DNA of 13,981 nucleotides from Bacilli bacterium (lineage in GTDB: Bacteria > Bacillota_I > Bacilli_A > RFN20 > CAG-826): the NCBI GenBank assembly GCA_017619815.1, contig JAFZRR010000041.1, forward strand, positions 1 through 13,981. Direction: 5' to 3'. Shown here in pieces: positions 1 to 6,753 of the stretch. The notes below the pieces were generated by a model, which was not told the DNA's origin, did not search any database, and saw only the letters and a list, made by a program, of their open reading frames with translations. The translations under genes were made by a program, and so were the position numbers. The number at the start of each line of letters is the position of its first letter. Position 1 is the stretch's first letter.

Positions 1-219
1 ATGATTGAACACTATGAACAAAGAATTAAAAATATCAACAAAGCGAATTGCGAATATATCATTTCTCTTTCTAAGGCATTATTTGTGGATCCAGAAGCCT
101 TACTTGAATTAGAAAAACATTATATTGGATTTGCTACTGGTAAAAATGTTTACAATGATGTCAAAGAAACAATTTCCACCCCAACTGATCAACTATCCAA
201 AGAAAAACCTTGGAAATAG
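1..219 (+). CDS. Hypothetical protein, possibly 5'-truncated by window edge
   Basis: An open frame runs from the first base of the window to a TAG stop. The first codon is ATG, but no upstream sequence is visible, so it cannot be told whether this is the true start or an internal methionine. The visible 72 residues are mostly charged and look helical (early EQRIKNINK, then PEALLELEKHY), ending in a polar, Ser/Thr/Lys-rich tail. There is no signal peptide, membrane segment or cysteine cluster. I do not recognise the family. The ORF is followed by a clear hairpin terminator, so it is the last gene of its transcript and is separate from the hydrogenase operon. The coding call rests on the open frame and a terminator placed just after the stop. 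Confidence 0.5.
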   Translation: MIEHYEQRIKNINKANCEYIISLSKALFVDPEALLELEKHYIGFATGKNVYNDVKETISTPTDQLSKEKPWK

Positions 220-251
220 TTAAACAGATATTTTGTTTGTATTTATCATAA

Positions 252-285
252 GAAACACACTTGAAGATGGGTGTGTTTTTATTTT
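252..285 (+). terminator. Rho-independent terminator of the first ORF
   Basis: The arms AAACACAC (253-260) and GTGTGTTT (271-278) pair perfectly around a 10-base loop, followed by a T-rich run TTATTTTG. It lies 33 bases after the upstream stop and ends just before the hydrogenase promoter, insulating the two units. Confidence 0.75.
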
Positions 286-291
286 GTCTTA

Positions 292-320
292 TTGATATTG
301 TGCGCTCTTGTGCGTAAAAT
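292..320 (+). promoter_or_regulatory. SigA-type promoter of hydCBA with direct repeat in the spacer
   Basis: The -35 is TTGATA (292-297) and the -10 is TAAAAT (315-320), with an ideal 17-base spacer, so transcription should begin near 327. The spacer is made entirely of a direct repeat: TTGTGCG at 298-304, CTC, TTGTGCG at 308-314. The repeat period is 10 bases, so both copies face the same side of the helix. This looks like a regulator site for the hydrogenase operon, but I cannot name the protein. Confidence 0.65.
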
Positions 321-329
321 AATAGACGC

Positions 330-348
330 GTGATTAAGCAAAAATCAC
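330..348 (+). promoter_or_regulatory. Inverted repeat in the hydCBA 5' leader
   Basis: GTGATT (330-335) and AATCAC (343-348) are perfect inverted arms around a 7-base spacer, just downstream of the predicted transcription start. It could be a small RNA hairpin or an operator. The GTGA/TCAC half-sites recall Rex or CRP boxes, but the spacing matches neither consensus. Confidence 0.35.
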
Positions 349-382
349 ATTAGAAAAAATAATAACCAGGTAGGAGGCTATT

Positions 383-856
383 ATGGCAAAATTGCAACCA
401 CATGCCGTAAAACTTATTACGGAAATAGTTGAAAGGTACAAGGATGAACCAACACCTACAATGATGATCCTTGAAGACATTCAAAAGGAATACGGATATA
501 TTCCTCTCGAAGTTCAAGAATTAGTCAGTGAATTAACAGGTGTCCCAGTGAGCGACATCTATGGCGTTGTCACATTCTACTCTTTCTTCTCAATGACACC
601 AAAAGGCAAATACATTATTGGTGTCTGCTTAGGTACTGCTTGTTACGTCAAGGGCAGCCAATTAGTGCTTGATAAGTTCTGCGAACTCTTAGGCATTAAA
701 CCAGGAGAAACCACTGAGGATGGTTTATTCACAGTTGACGTGTTACGTTGTATCGGCGCTTGTGCTTTAGCACCAGCAGTCAGTATCAACGGTAAAGTCT
801 ATTCACAAGTCAAAGTTGACGACGTGAAAGGCATCATCGCGGAATATCGTGCGTAA
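383..856 (+). CDS. hydC: HydC, NuoE-like subunit of NAD-linked [FeFe]-hydrogenase
   Basis: This is the small 24-kDa/NuoE-like thioredoxin-fold subunit of a soluble trimeric [FeFe]-hydrogenase; in the family it carries one [2Fe-2S] cluster and sits beside the flavin subunit. The four expected ligands are present: Cys82 and Cys87 (C-x4-C in VCLGTAC) and Cys123 and Cys127 (C-x3-C in RCIGAC). The N-terminal helical part contains the usual GYIPLEVQELVSE and YGVVTFYSFF stretches. Its length, 157 residues, is normal. The start is fixed by AGGAGG five bases upstream of the ATG. It is the first gene of the operon, 15 bases before hydB, and the order hydC-hydB-hydA matches that of Thermotoga maritima. 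A complex I NuoE is unlikely because the partner two genes down is a hydrogenase. Confidence 0.93.
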   Translation: MAKLQPHAVKLITEIVERYKDEPTPTMMILEDIQKEYGYIPLEVQELVSELTGVPVSDIYGVVTFYSFFSMTPKGKYIIGVCLGTACYVKGSQLVLDKFCELLGIKPGETTEDGLFTVDVLRCIGACALAPAVSINGKVYSQVKVDDVKGIIAEYRA

Positions 857-871
857 TAGGAGGATATGAAA

Positions 872-2764
872 ATGGCAGAACAAATTAAAACACCAGAACA
901 ACTCCAAGAACGCTTCGAACATTGTGCGCATTGCTTGGAAAAGAAATTCAAATGCGAACCAGGACACAAAGCAATTGTCGTCTGTGGTGATACAGGATGT
1001 TTATCTTTAAACTCCCAAAGCATTTTAGAAGAATTCCAAAAAATCATTAAAGAAAACAAAATGGAAGACAAAGTGACCGTTAATATGGTGGGTTGCTTAG
1101 GCTTCTGTTCACAAGGTCCTTTCGTGAAAATCTTCCCAAGTGAAACCTTATACACAAAGGTCACTGCAAAGGACGCTCAAGAAATCTTTGATAAAGATAT
1201 CTTAAAAGATGAAGTAGTCGAACGCTTACTCTTCGTTGATCCTCAAACAAAACAAAAAGTTCGTAAGCAAGAAGACTATAACTACTACAAACTCCAACAC
1301 AGAGGTGTTGCGTTAGTTAGCAAAGCCGATATCAACCCAGAAGACATTGACGAAGCTATCGCTATCGGTGCATTCCAAGGTTTAAATAGAGCCTTACATA
1401 TGTCCCGTAAAGAAGTTATCGACGAAGTCTTAAAATCTGGATTACGTGGTAGAGGTGGCGGTGGCTTCCCAACCGGTAGAAAATGGTCATTCGTTCCTGA
1501 CACCGATGAACCAAAATACATGATTTGTAATGGTGACGAAGGTGACCCAGGTGCATTCATGGACCGTTCCATTATCGAAGCTAACCCATGTGCAGTTATC
1601 GAAGGTATGATGATTGCTGGTTACGCAATCGGTGCACAAAATGGTTATTTCTACGTCCGTGCGGAATACCCACTCGCAGTCGCTCGTTTACAAAGAGCAA
1701 TTAAGAAATTAGAAGAAATGGGCCTCTTAGGTGATCACATCTTAGGTACCGACTTCTCATTCCGTTGCCACATTCGTTTAGGCGCAGGCGCCTTCGTCTG
1801 TGGTGAAGAAACAGCCTTAATTAACAGTATTGAAGGAAAACGTGGTATGCCACGTCCTCGTCCTCCATTCCCAGCAGTAAAAGGTTTATGGGATCATCCA
1901 TCCGTCGTTAATAACGTCGAAACATTAGCATGTGTTCCATACATCTTAAGAGAAGGTTGGGAAAAATTTGCTTCCGTTGGTACAGAAGATACCAAAGGCA
2001 CAAAAGTCTTCGCCTTAGGTGGCAAAGTTAATAACGTTGGCTTAGTCGAAGTTCCATTAGGAACCACATTAAGACAATTAATCTATGATATCGGTGGCGG
2101 TATCCCTGGTGGCAAGAAATTCAAAGCCATTCAAACAGGTGGTCCTTCCGGTGGCTGTTTAACAGAAAAAGACTTAGACACACCAATCGACTTCGGTTCC
2201 TTAATTAAGGCCGGTAGTATGATGGGTTCTGGTGGCGCGATTGTTATGGATGAAGACAACTGTATGGTCGACGTCGCTAAATTCTATATGACATTTATCT
2301 GTGATGAATCATGTGGTAAATGTTCACCATGCCGTATCGGCACAAAGAGATGTTTGGACATCTTAACCAAGATTTGTGATGGTAAAGGCGAACCAAAAGA
2401 CTTAGAAGACTTGAAAGAATTGGCAAAATTCATTCAAAGTAACTCCTTATGTGCTTTAGGTCAAACCGCGACCAACCCAATCTTATCCACAATGAAAGCA
2501 TTCCCAGAAGAATACGAAGCTCACGTTAAGGACCACAAGTGTCCAGCACACGTCTGTAAGAACATGATGGAATACTACATTGTTCCAGAAAAATGTATGG
2601 GATGTACATTATGTGCCCGTAACTGCCCAGTCGCATGTATCGGTTTAACCGACAAACCTGCGAAGATCCCAGGCAAATTTGTCCACCAAATCGACGTCAG
2701 CAAGTGCGTCAAGTGTGGTAGCTGTATGTCCGGATGTAAGTTTGGCGCAATTATTAAAAGATAA
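872..2764 (+). CDS. hydB: HydB, NuoF-like flavin/NAD subunit of [FeFe]-hydrogenase
   Basis: This subunit binds NAD(H) and FMN and is the presumed bifurcation site in HydABC enzymes. Residue numbers count from an upstream ATG at 866; subtract 2 for the start given here. Visible parts in order: a thioredoxin-like [2Fe-2S] domain (Cys40, Cys45, Cys77, Cys81); the NuoF core with a glycine-rich nucleotide loop GRGGGGFPTG near 195-204 and the FMN motif NGDEGDPGAFMDR near 222-234; a [4Fe-4S] site (ESCGKCSPC, Cys483/486/489, plus Cys529); a CPAHVC segment near 559-564; and a C-terminal 2x[4Fe-4S] ferredoxin domain (Cys577/580/583/587 and 614/617/620/624). I prefer ATG 872 because it lies 8 bases after AGGAGG (858-863), whereas ATG 866 is only 2 bases away. 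The intact Trx-NuoF-ferredoxin fusion matches T. maritima HydB. Confidence 0.95.
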   Translation: MAEQIKTPEQLQERFEHCAHCLEKKFKCEPGHKAIVVCGDTGCLSLNSQSILEEFQKIIKENKMEDKVTVNMVGCLGFCSQGPFVKIFPSETLYTKVTAKDAQEIFDKDILKDEVVERLLFVDPQTKQKVRKQEDYNYYKLQHRGVALVSKADINPEDIDEAIAIGAFQGLNRALHMSRKEVIDEVLKSGLRGRGGGGFPTGRKWSFVPDTDEPKYMICNGDEGDPGAFMDRSIIEANPCAVIEGMMIAGYAIGAQNGYFYVRAEYPLAVARLQRAIKKLEEMGLLGDHILGTDFSFRCHIRLGAGAFVCGEETALINSIEGKRGMPRPRPPFPAVKGLWDHPSVVNNVETLACVPYILREGWEKFASVGTEDTKGTKVFALGGKVNNVGLVEVPLGTTLRQLIYDIGGGIPGGKKFKAIQTGGPSGGCLTEKDLDTPIDFGSLIKAGSMMGSGGAIVMDEDNCMVDVAKFYMTFICDESCGKCSPCRIGTKRCLDILTKICDGKGEPKDLEDLKELAKFIQSNSLCALGQTATNPILSTMKAFPEEYEAHVKDHKCPAHVCKNMMEYYIVPEKCMGCTLCARNCPVACIGLTDKPAKIPGKFVHQIDVSKCVKCGSCMSGCKFGAIIKR

Positions 2765-2778
2765 GGAGGATATGATTT

Positions 2779-4536
2779 ATGGCATTAGTTAACATCAAAA
2801 TCGAAGGCCGTGACTATCAAGTCGAAAGTGGCTTAACAGTCTTAGAAGCCTGCCGCAAATGCGGATATCAAATTCCTTCCTTATGTGCTTTCAACCATGG
2901 TAAATGTTCAAGAGCAAGCTGCCGTGTTTGTTTAGTGGAAGTTAAAGGTGCGCGTGGATTATGCGCTTCCTGTGAATACCCAGTTAACGAAGGTATGGAA
3001 ATCTCCATTTCCTCCGCGAAAGCTGTTGAAGCTCGTAGAGCCTCAGTGGAATTAATCCTCTCCAACCACGAAAAGAACTGTTTACAATGTCCAAAAAATG
3101 GCCACTGTGAATTATTACACGTCGCGGAAATGGTCGGTGCAAGAGACGGCAAATACGTCGGCCCAATGACACCAAAAACCTATGATGAAGTCGCTCCTGG
3201 CATCATCAGAAACTCCGCAAAATGTATCTTATGTGGTAGATGTATTGAAAGATGTAAAGAAGCCCAAGGCATCGCAATCTTAGGTTTTGAAAACCGTGGT
3301 TTCAATGTCGTGGTTTCCCCAGTCCAAAACAGAAGCTTTGCTAATGTTCCATGTATGCAATGTGGACAATGTGTCAACGTCTGTCCAGTCGGCGCTTTAA
3401 TGGAACACAGCGAAATTGATAAAGTCGATGAAGCCTTCAGACAAGGTAAGAAAGTCATCGTCCAAACCGCTCCAGCAGTTCGTGCAGCAATCGCTGAAGA
3501 ATTCGGAGAAAAGATCGGTACCCCAGGTACTGGTAAAATGGTTGCCGCCTTACACCGTTTAGGATTCTTTAGAGTCTTCGACGTCAACTTCGGTGCGGAC
3601 TTAACCATTATGGAAGAAGGATATGAATTAATTCATAGAATTAAAAATGGTGGTGTCTTACCACAAATCACATCCTGTTCCCCAGGTTGGATGAACTATA
3701 TGGAATACTTCTATCCAGAAGTGATCCCAAATGTCTCCACATGTAAATCACCTCACATGATGCAAGGTGCAATCACAAAGACATACTTTGCCAAAGCACA
3801 TGATATTGATCCTAAAGACATCTTTGTCGTTAGTATCATGCCATGTACCGCAAAGAAATATGAAAGACAACGTCCAGAAATGGATAAGGATGTCGATGCT
3901 GTCTTAACAACACGTGAACTTGCTAAGATGATCAAACGTTCCGGTATTAACTGGCAAAAACTCCCAGAAGAAGAATTTGACCAAGACTTATTAGGTGAAT
4001 ATTCTGGCGCTGGTGTTATCTTCGGTGTTACCGGTGGTGTTATGGAAGCCGCATTAAGAACAGCCTACTTCGTTCTTACCGGTAAAGAATATGACAAGAT
4101 CGTCTTTGAAAACGTCCGTGGTTTAGAAGGTGTCCGTGAAGCGGAAATCAAAGAACTCGGCATCAAAGTCGCCATTGCTTCAGGTATGAAGAATGCCTCC
4201 AAGTTAATCCAAGAAGTCAAAGAAGGAAAATCACCATATGCCTTCATTGAAATCATGGGCTGCCCAGGTGGCTGTATCAATGGTGGTGGTCAACCATATG
4301 TCCAACCAAACTTATTACCAAATGAAGATGATGATATCTTAGATACCTATCGTCAAAAGAGAGCTAATGTCTTATATAGCGAAGATGAAAGACAAGTTAT
4401 CCGTCAATCCCACAACAATAAAGACATTCAAAAACTCTACAAAGATTTCCTTGGTGAACCATTAAGTGAATTAAGTGAAGAATTACTCCACACTCACTAC
4501 AATCCAAACAGGGAAAAATACCCAGAAGGTAAATAA
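2779..4536 (+). CDS. hydA: HydA, catalytic [FeFe]-hydrogenase subunit
   Basis: This is the H2-producing/oxidising subunit with the H-cluster. In order it has an N-terminal plant-type [2Fe-2S] domain (Cys36, Cys48, Cys51, Cys65), a His-ligated [4Fe-4S] site (His97, Cys101, Cys104, Cys110), two [4Fe-4S] ferredoxin motifs (Cys149/152/155/159 and 192/195/198/202), the H-domain, and a C-terminal small-subunit-like segment from about 526 to the end. H-cluster motifs are TSCSPGW (298-304), MPCTAKKYE (354-362) and EIMGCPGGC (491-499). The first differs from the textbook TSCCPxW: the second Cys is Ser301, and an extra Cys322 occurs in STCKSP where many homologues have Ala. At 585 residues it is about the size of HndD-type enzymes and lacks the additional C-terminal [2Fe-2S] domain of T. 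maritima HydA. GGAGG lies 9 bases upstream. Maturases are not nearby. Confidence 0.95.
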   Translation: MALVNIKIEGRDYQVESGLTVLEACRKCGYQIPSLCAFNHGKCSRASCRVCLVEVKGARGLCASCEYPVNEGMEISISSAKAVEARRASVELILSNHEKNCLQCPKNGHCELLHVAEMVGARDGKYVGPMTPKTYDEVAPGIIRNSAKCILCGRCIERCKEAQGIAILGFENRGFNVVVSPVQNRSFANVPCMQCGQCVNVCPVGALMEHSEIDKVDEAFRQGKKVIVQTAPAVRAAIAEEFGEKIGTPGTGKMVAALHRLGFFRVFDVNFGADLTIMEEGYELIHRIKNGGVLPQITSCSPGWMNYMEYFYPEVIPNVSTCKSPHMMQGAITKTYFAKAHDIDPKDIFVVSIMPCTAKKYERQRPEMDKDVDAVLTTRELAKMIKRSGINWQKLPEEEFDQDLLGEYSGAGVIFGVTGGVMEAALRTAYFVLTGKEYDKIVFENVRGLEGVREAEIKELGIKVAIASGMKNASKLIQEVKEGKSPYAFIEIMGCPGGCINGGGQPYVQPNLLPNEDDDILDTYRQKRANVLYSEDERQVIRQSHNNKDIQKLYKDFLGEPLSELSEELLHTHYNPNREKYPEGK

Positions 4537-4542
4537 TTAATT

Positions 4543-4577
4543 GGGGGTGGGTAAAAAGCTCACCCCCTTCTTTCTCT
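4543..4577 (+). terminator. Strong terminator closing the hydCBA operon
   Basis: GGGGGTGGG (4543-4551) pairs with C-T-CACCCCC (4559-4567) to give a 9-bp stem with one G-T pair, a loop of 7 bases and a following TTCTTTCTCTT tract. It starts 6 bases after the hydA stop and is the most GC-rich hairpin in the window. Confidence 0.9.
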
Positions 4578-4602
4578 TATTAAAATAAAACACTTATTAA
4601 CT

Positions 4603-5940
4603 ATGAAAATTACATTCTACAATTCCTTAACTAATTCTTTAGAAGAATTCAAAACCATTAAACCAAATGAAGTATCCATGTATGTATGTGGACCAACAGT
4701 TTATAACTACCCACATATCGGTAACATGAGACCAGTCGTGGTCTTTGATACTTTAAGACGCTTTTTATGCTACGTGGGCTACAAAGTTACTTACGTAAGT
4801 AATTTTACCGATGTCGATGATAAAATCATCAAAGCGGCCCAAAAAGAAGGCAAATCAGAAAAGGAATTAACAGAATTTTATATACAAGAATTTTTAAAAG
4901 TCACAAAAGCTTTAGGAAGTGAAAAACCAGACATTACTCCTAAAGTGACTGAATATATTCAAAAGATTATTGCCTATATCGATAATCTCGTGAAAATCGG
5001 CGCTGCCTATGTCGTTGATGGCGATGTCTATTTTAGAGTTCCATTAATCAAAGATTATGGTTCTTTAAGTGGTATCAACGTCGAAGACTTAGTTGTCGGT
5101 GCGCGTATTGAAGAAAACTCTAAGAAAGAATCTCCACTTGATTTCGCATTATGGAAAACCACAACTGAAGGTATTAAATGGGATTCACCATGGGGACAAG
5201 GACGTCCAGGTTGGCATACAGAATGCTGTGTCATGATTGACACCATTTTCCCAAATCAAGAAATCGATATTCATGGTGGTGGATATGATCTTAAATTCCC
5301 ACATCACGAAAATGAAATCGCACAAACAGAAGCCACACATGGACACCATATCGCTCATTACTGGATGCATAATGGATTCATCAATTTTGGTAATGAAAAA
5401 ATGTCCAAGAGTTTAGGTAATGTTGTTTACGCAAAAGACATGGTTGAAAAGTATGGTGGAGCGGTCACTAGATTAGTGATTTTAAACGCTCATTACCGTC
5501 AACCAGTGAACTATACAGATGAGACAGTGAACGCTGCTATCCAAGAAGTTAATAAAATGCAAATGGCTTATAAACAAATGGCCTTACAACTTCAAGTTAA
5601 TAACATCAATTTAGATGAAGGTAAACCAGTCTATATTGAGAAGTTCATTGAATCATTAGCCGATGATTTAAATACCGCGAATGCCTTAGCGGAACTCTAT
5701 AACTTAATTAAAGAATCTAACCAAACAATCAGAAGCCGTGAAATTGACTTTGCTAAGCTCAATGATCAATTCAAAACACTCACTGACATGTTTAGCGTTT
5801 TAGGGTTAAATATTACATATGTCAAATTAGGGGATGAAGAAAGAGCCCTCTACAATGACTATTTAGCCGCAAAACAAGAGAAAAACTTTGCAAAATCCGA
5901 TGAAATCCGTCAAATTTTGATTAGCAAAGGTATTATGTAA
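4603..5940 (+). CDS. cysS: Cysteinyl-tRNA synthetase
   Basis: This class I enzyme charges tRNA-Cys with cysteine in the cytoplasm. It has the HIGN signature at 38-41, KMSKS at 266-270, and the zinc ligands expected from E. coli CysRS: Cys29, Cys208 (WHTEC), His234 and Glu238 (HHENE). The C-terminal helical and anticodon-binding part is complete, and 445 residues is close to the usual length. The start is the ATG just before the conserved ITFYNSLT opening. There is no Shine-Dalgarno sequence in the A/T-rich 35 bases upstream, and I see only a poor -10-like TAAAAT (4581-4586) without a -35. A T-box leader would not fit in the 66 bases after hydA. The following gene is rlmB, as in Bacilli. Confidence 0.97.
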   Translation: MKITFYNSLTNSLEEFKTIKPNEVSMYVCGPTVYNYPHIGNMRPVVVFDTLRRFLCYVGYKVTYVSNFTDVDDKIIKAAQKEGKSEKELTEFYIQEFLKVTKALGSEKPDITPKVTEYIQKIIAYIDNLVKIGAAYVVDGDVYFRVPLIKDYGSLSGINVEDLVVGARIEENSKKESPLDFALWKTTTEGIKWDSPWGQGRPGWHTECCVMIDTIFPNQEIDIHGGGYDLKFPHHENEIAQTEATHGHHIAHYWMHNGFINFGNEKMSKSLGNVVYAKDMVEKYGGAVTRLVILNAHYRQPVNYTDETVNAAIQEVNKMQMAYKQMALQLQVNNINLDEGKPVYIEKFIESLADDLNTANALAELYNLIKESNQTIRSREIDFAKLNDQFKTLTDMFSVLGLNITYVKLGDEERALYNDYLAAKQEKNFAKSDEIRQILISKGIM

Positions 5941-5987
5941 AAGTACCAAAAAACAACACTTTAACTGGAAAGAAAGTAGTTTAAAAA

Positions 5988-6704
5988 ATGAATAACAAAA
6001 AAGATAATCTTATTTATGGGAGGAATCCATTAAAAGAAGCCCTTCGCACCAACCGTGTGAAGGTCGTTTATCTTATGAACGGTTTTTCAAATAATGAAAT
6101 TCTTTCCCTTATTTCTGAGAGCCGAGTTCAAGTTAATTATGTTTCGAATAAAGAACTTGATTCGATGTGTGAAGGGGTGCATCAAGGCTGTGCAGGTATT
6201 GTTAAAGATTATGAATATTTTTCGCTTGAATCAGTACTTCAAAGAGCAAATAAACATGAGCATCCTGTTTTATTAATTCTTGATGGAATCAATGATCCAC
6301 ATAACTTAGGTGCAATTTTAAGATGTGCGGATGTTTTTGATGTCTCAGGAATCCTAATTCCAAAACACAATCAAGTTCCATTAAACGCTACGGTTGCCAA
6401 AACATCAGCGGGTGCGATTAATTATGTCCCTGTTGCCGTCGTGGGCAACATTAATCAAACCATTGAAATACTGAAAAAGAATGGTTATTGGATTGTCAGC
6501 AGTGACGGATCCGCGAAGATAAATTACCAAGATTTAAAATATGACTTCAAAGTTGCATTAGTGATTGGAAGCGAAGGACAAGGTATTAGTAAATTAGTCC
6601 TATCTAATTCCGATTACATAGTAAAGATTCCGGAATCCGGACATATCAATTCATTAAATGCTTCAGTTGCCACGGGTATTCTGTTAGCTAAAATTCGCGA
6701 ATAA
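5988..6704 (+). CDS. rlmB: 23S rRNA (guanosine-2'-O)-methyltransferase RlmB, TrmH/SpoU family
   Basis: A SAM-dependent SPOUT methyltransferase of 238 residues, predicted to 2'-O-methylate a guanosine in 23S rRNA (G2251 in E. coli). The N-terminal substrate-binding domain begins with LIYGRNPLKEAL (about 8-19). The SPOUT domain has motif 1 NDPHNLGAILRCAD (about 102-115, with Asn106 and Arg112), motif 2 VIGSEGQGISKLV (192-204) and motif 3 IPESGHINSLNASVATGI (214-231), which forms the knot and SAM site. It is probably cotranscribed with cysS, 47 bases downstream, since I see no promoter in the gap. The ribosome site is weak: only GGAAAGAAAG (5967-5976), 11 or more bases before the ATG. The stop is followed directly by a perfect hairpin. 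TrmH-type tRNA methyltransferase is the main alternative; context favours RlmB. Confidence 0.9.
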   Translation: MNNKKDNLIYGRNPLKEALRTNRVKVVYLMNGFSNNEILSLISESRVQVNYVSNKELDSMCEGVHQGCAGIVKDYEYFSLESVLQRANKHEHPVLLILDGINDPHNLGAILRCADVFDVSGILIPKHNQVPLNATVAKTSAGAINYVPVAVVGNINQTIEILKKNGYWIVSSDGSAKINYQDLKYDFKVALVIGSEGQGISKLVLSNSDYIVKIPESGHINSLNASVATGILLAKIRE

Positions 6705-6710
6705 CATATC

Positions 6711-6753
6711 GATTCCTCCTAAATGATAAGAAAGGAGGAATCTTTTTATTTAC
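6711..6753 (+). terminator. Terminator hairpin after rlmB whose 3' arm is the next gene's ribosome site
   Basis: GATTCCTCCT (6711-6720) and AGGAGGAATC (6733-6742) form a perfect 10-bp stem with a 12-base loop, followed by TTTTTATTT, so it is a textbook intrinsic terminator starting 6 bases after the rlmB stop. The 3' arm is also a perfect Shine-Dalgarno sequence, and the apparent start codon of the sigma factor gene sits in the T-tract. In read-through RNA the hairpin would hide the ribosome site with its CCTCCT arm. Confidence 0.8.
6733..6750 (+). promoter_or_regulatory. Ribosome binding site with candidate ATT start codon
   Basis: AGGAGG (6733-6738) is followed after 9 bases by ATT (6748-6750), the same spacing as GGAGG to ATG in hydA and AGGAG to ATG in the gene at 11535. 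In this frame a TAA occurs at 6727, and between there and ATG 6877 there is no ATG, GTG or TTG. The sequence after ATT translates into convincing sigma-factor N-terminus, so a non-standard start is required; the only other rare candidates, such as CTG 6778, lie far from the ribosome site. Confidence 0.6.

Noticed and set aside
321..350. Rex (NADH-sensing) operator upstream of hydC
   Set aside because: The GTGATT/AATCAC arms have an 11-base gap between GTGA and TCAC, whereas Rex boxes need 8; kept only as an unnamed inverted repeat.
799..1164. Minus-strand open frame of 121 codons
   Set aside because: It lies antisense to the hydC/hydB coding sequence, has no ribosome site and no recognisable domain; it is a by-product of codon use in the real genes. 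The same applies to the other minus-strand frames, such as 3180-3608, 8490-8807 and 10994-11401.
383..4536. Part of a respiratory complex I (nuoEFG)
   Set aside because: NuoE/F-like subunits are present, but the third gene has H-cluster motifs of [FeFe]-hydrogenase instead of the NuoG C-terminal domain, and no membrane subunits follow.
4537..4602. T-box leader for cysS
   Set aside because: Only 66 bases separate hydA and cysS, most of them taken by the terminator; no specifier loop or T-box core sequence can fit.
6094..6276. Plus-strand 60-codon frame inside rlmB
   Set aside because: It overlaps a well-supported RlmB reading frame in another phase and shows no family features. The similar 62-codon frame at 10107-10295 inside truA was rejected for the same reason.
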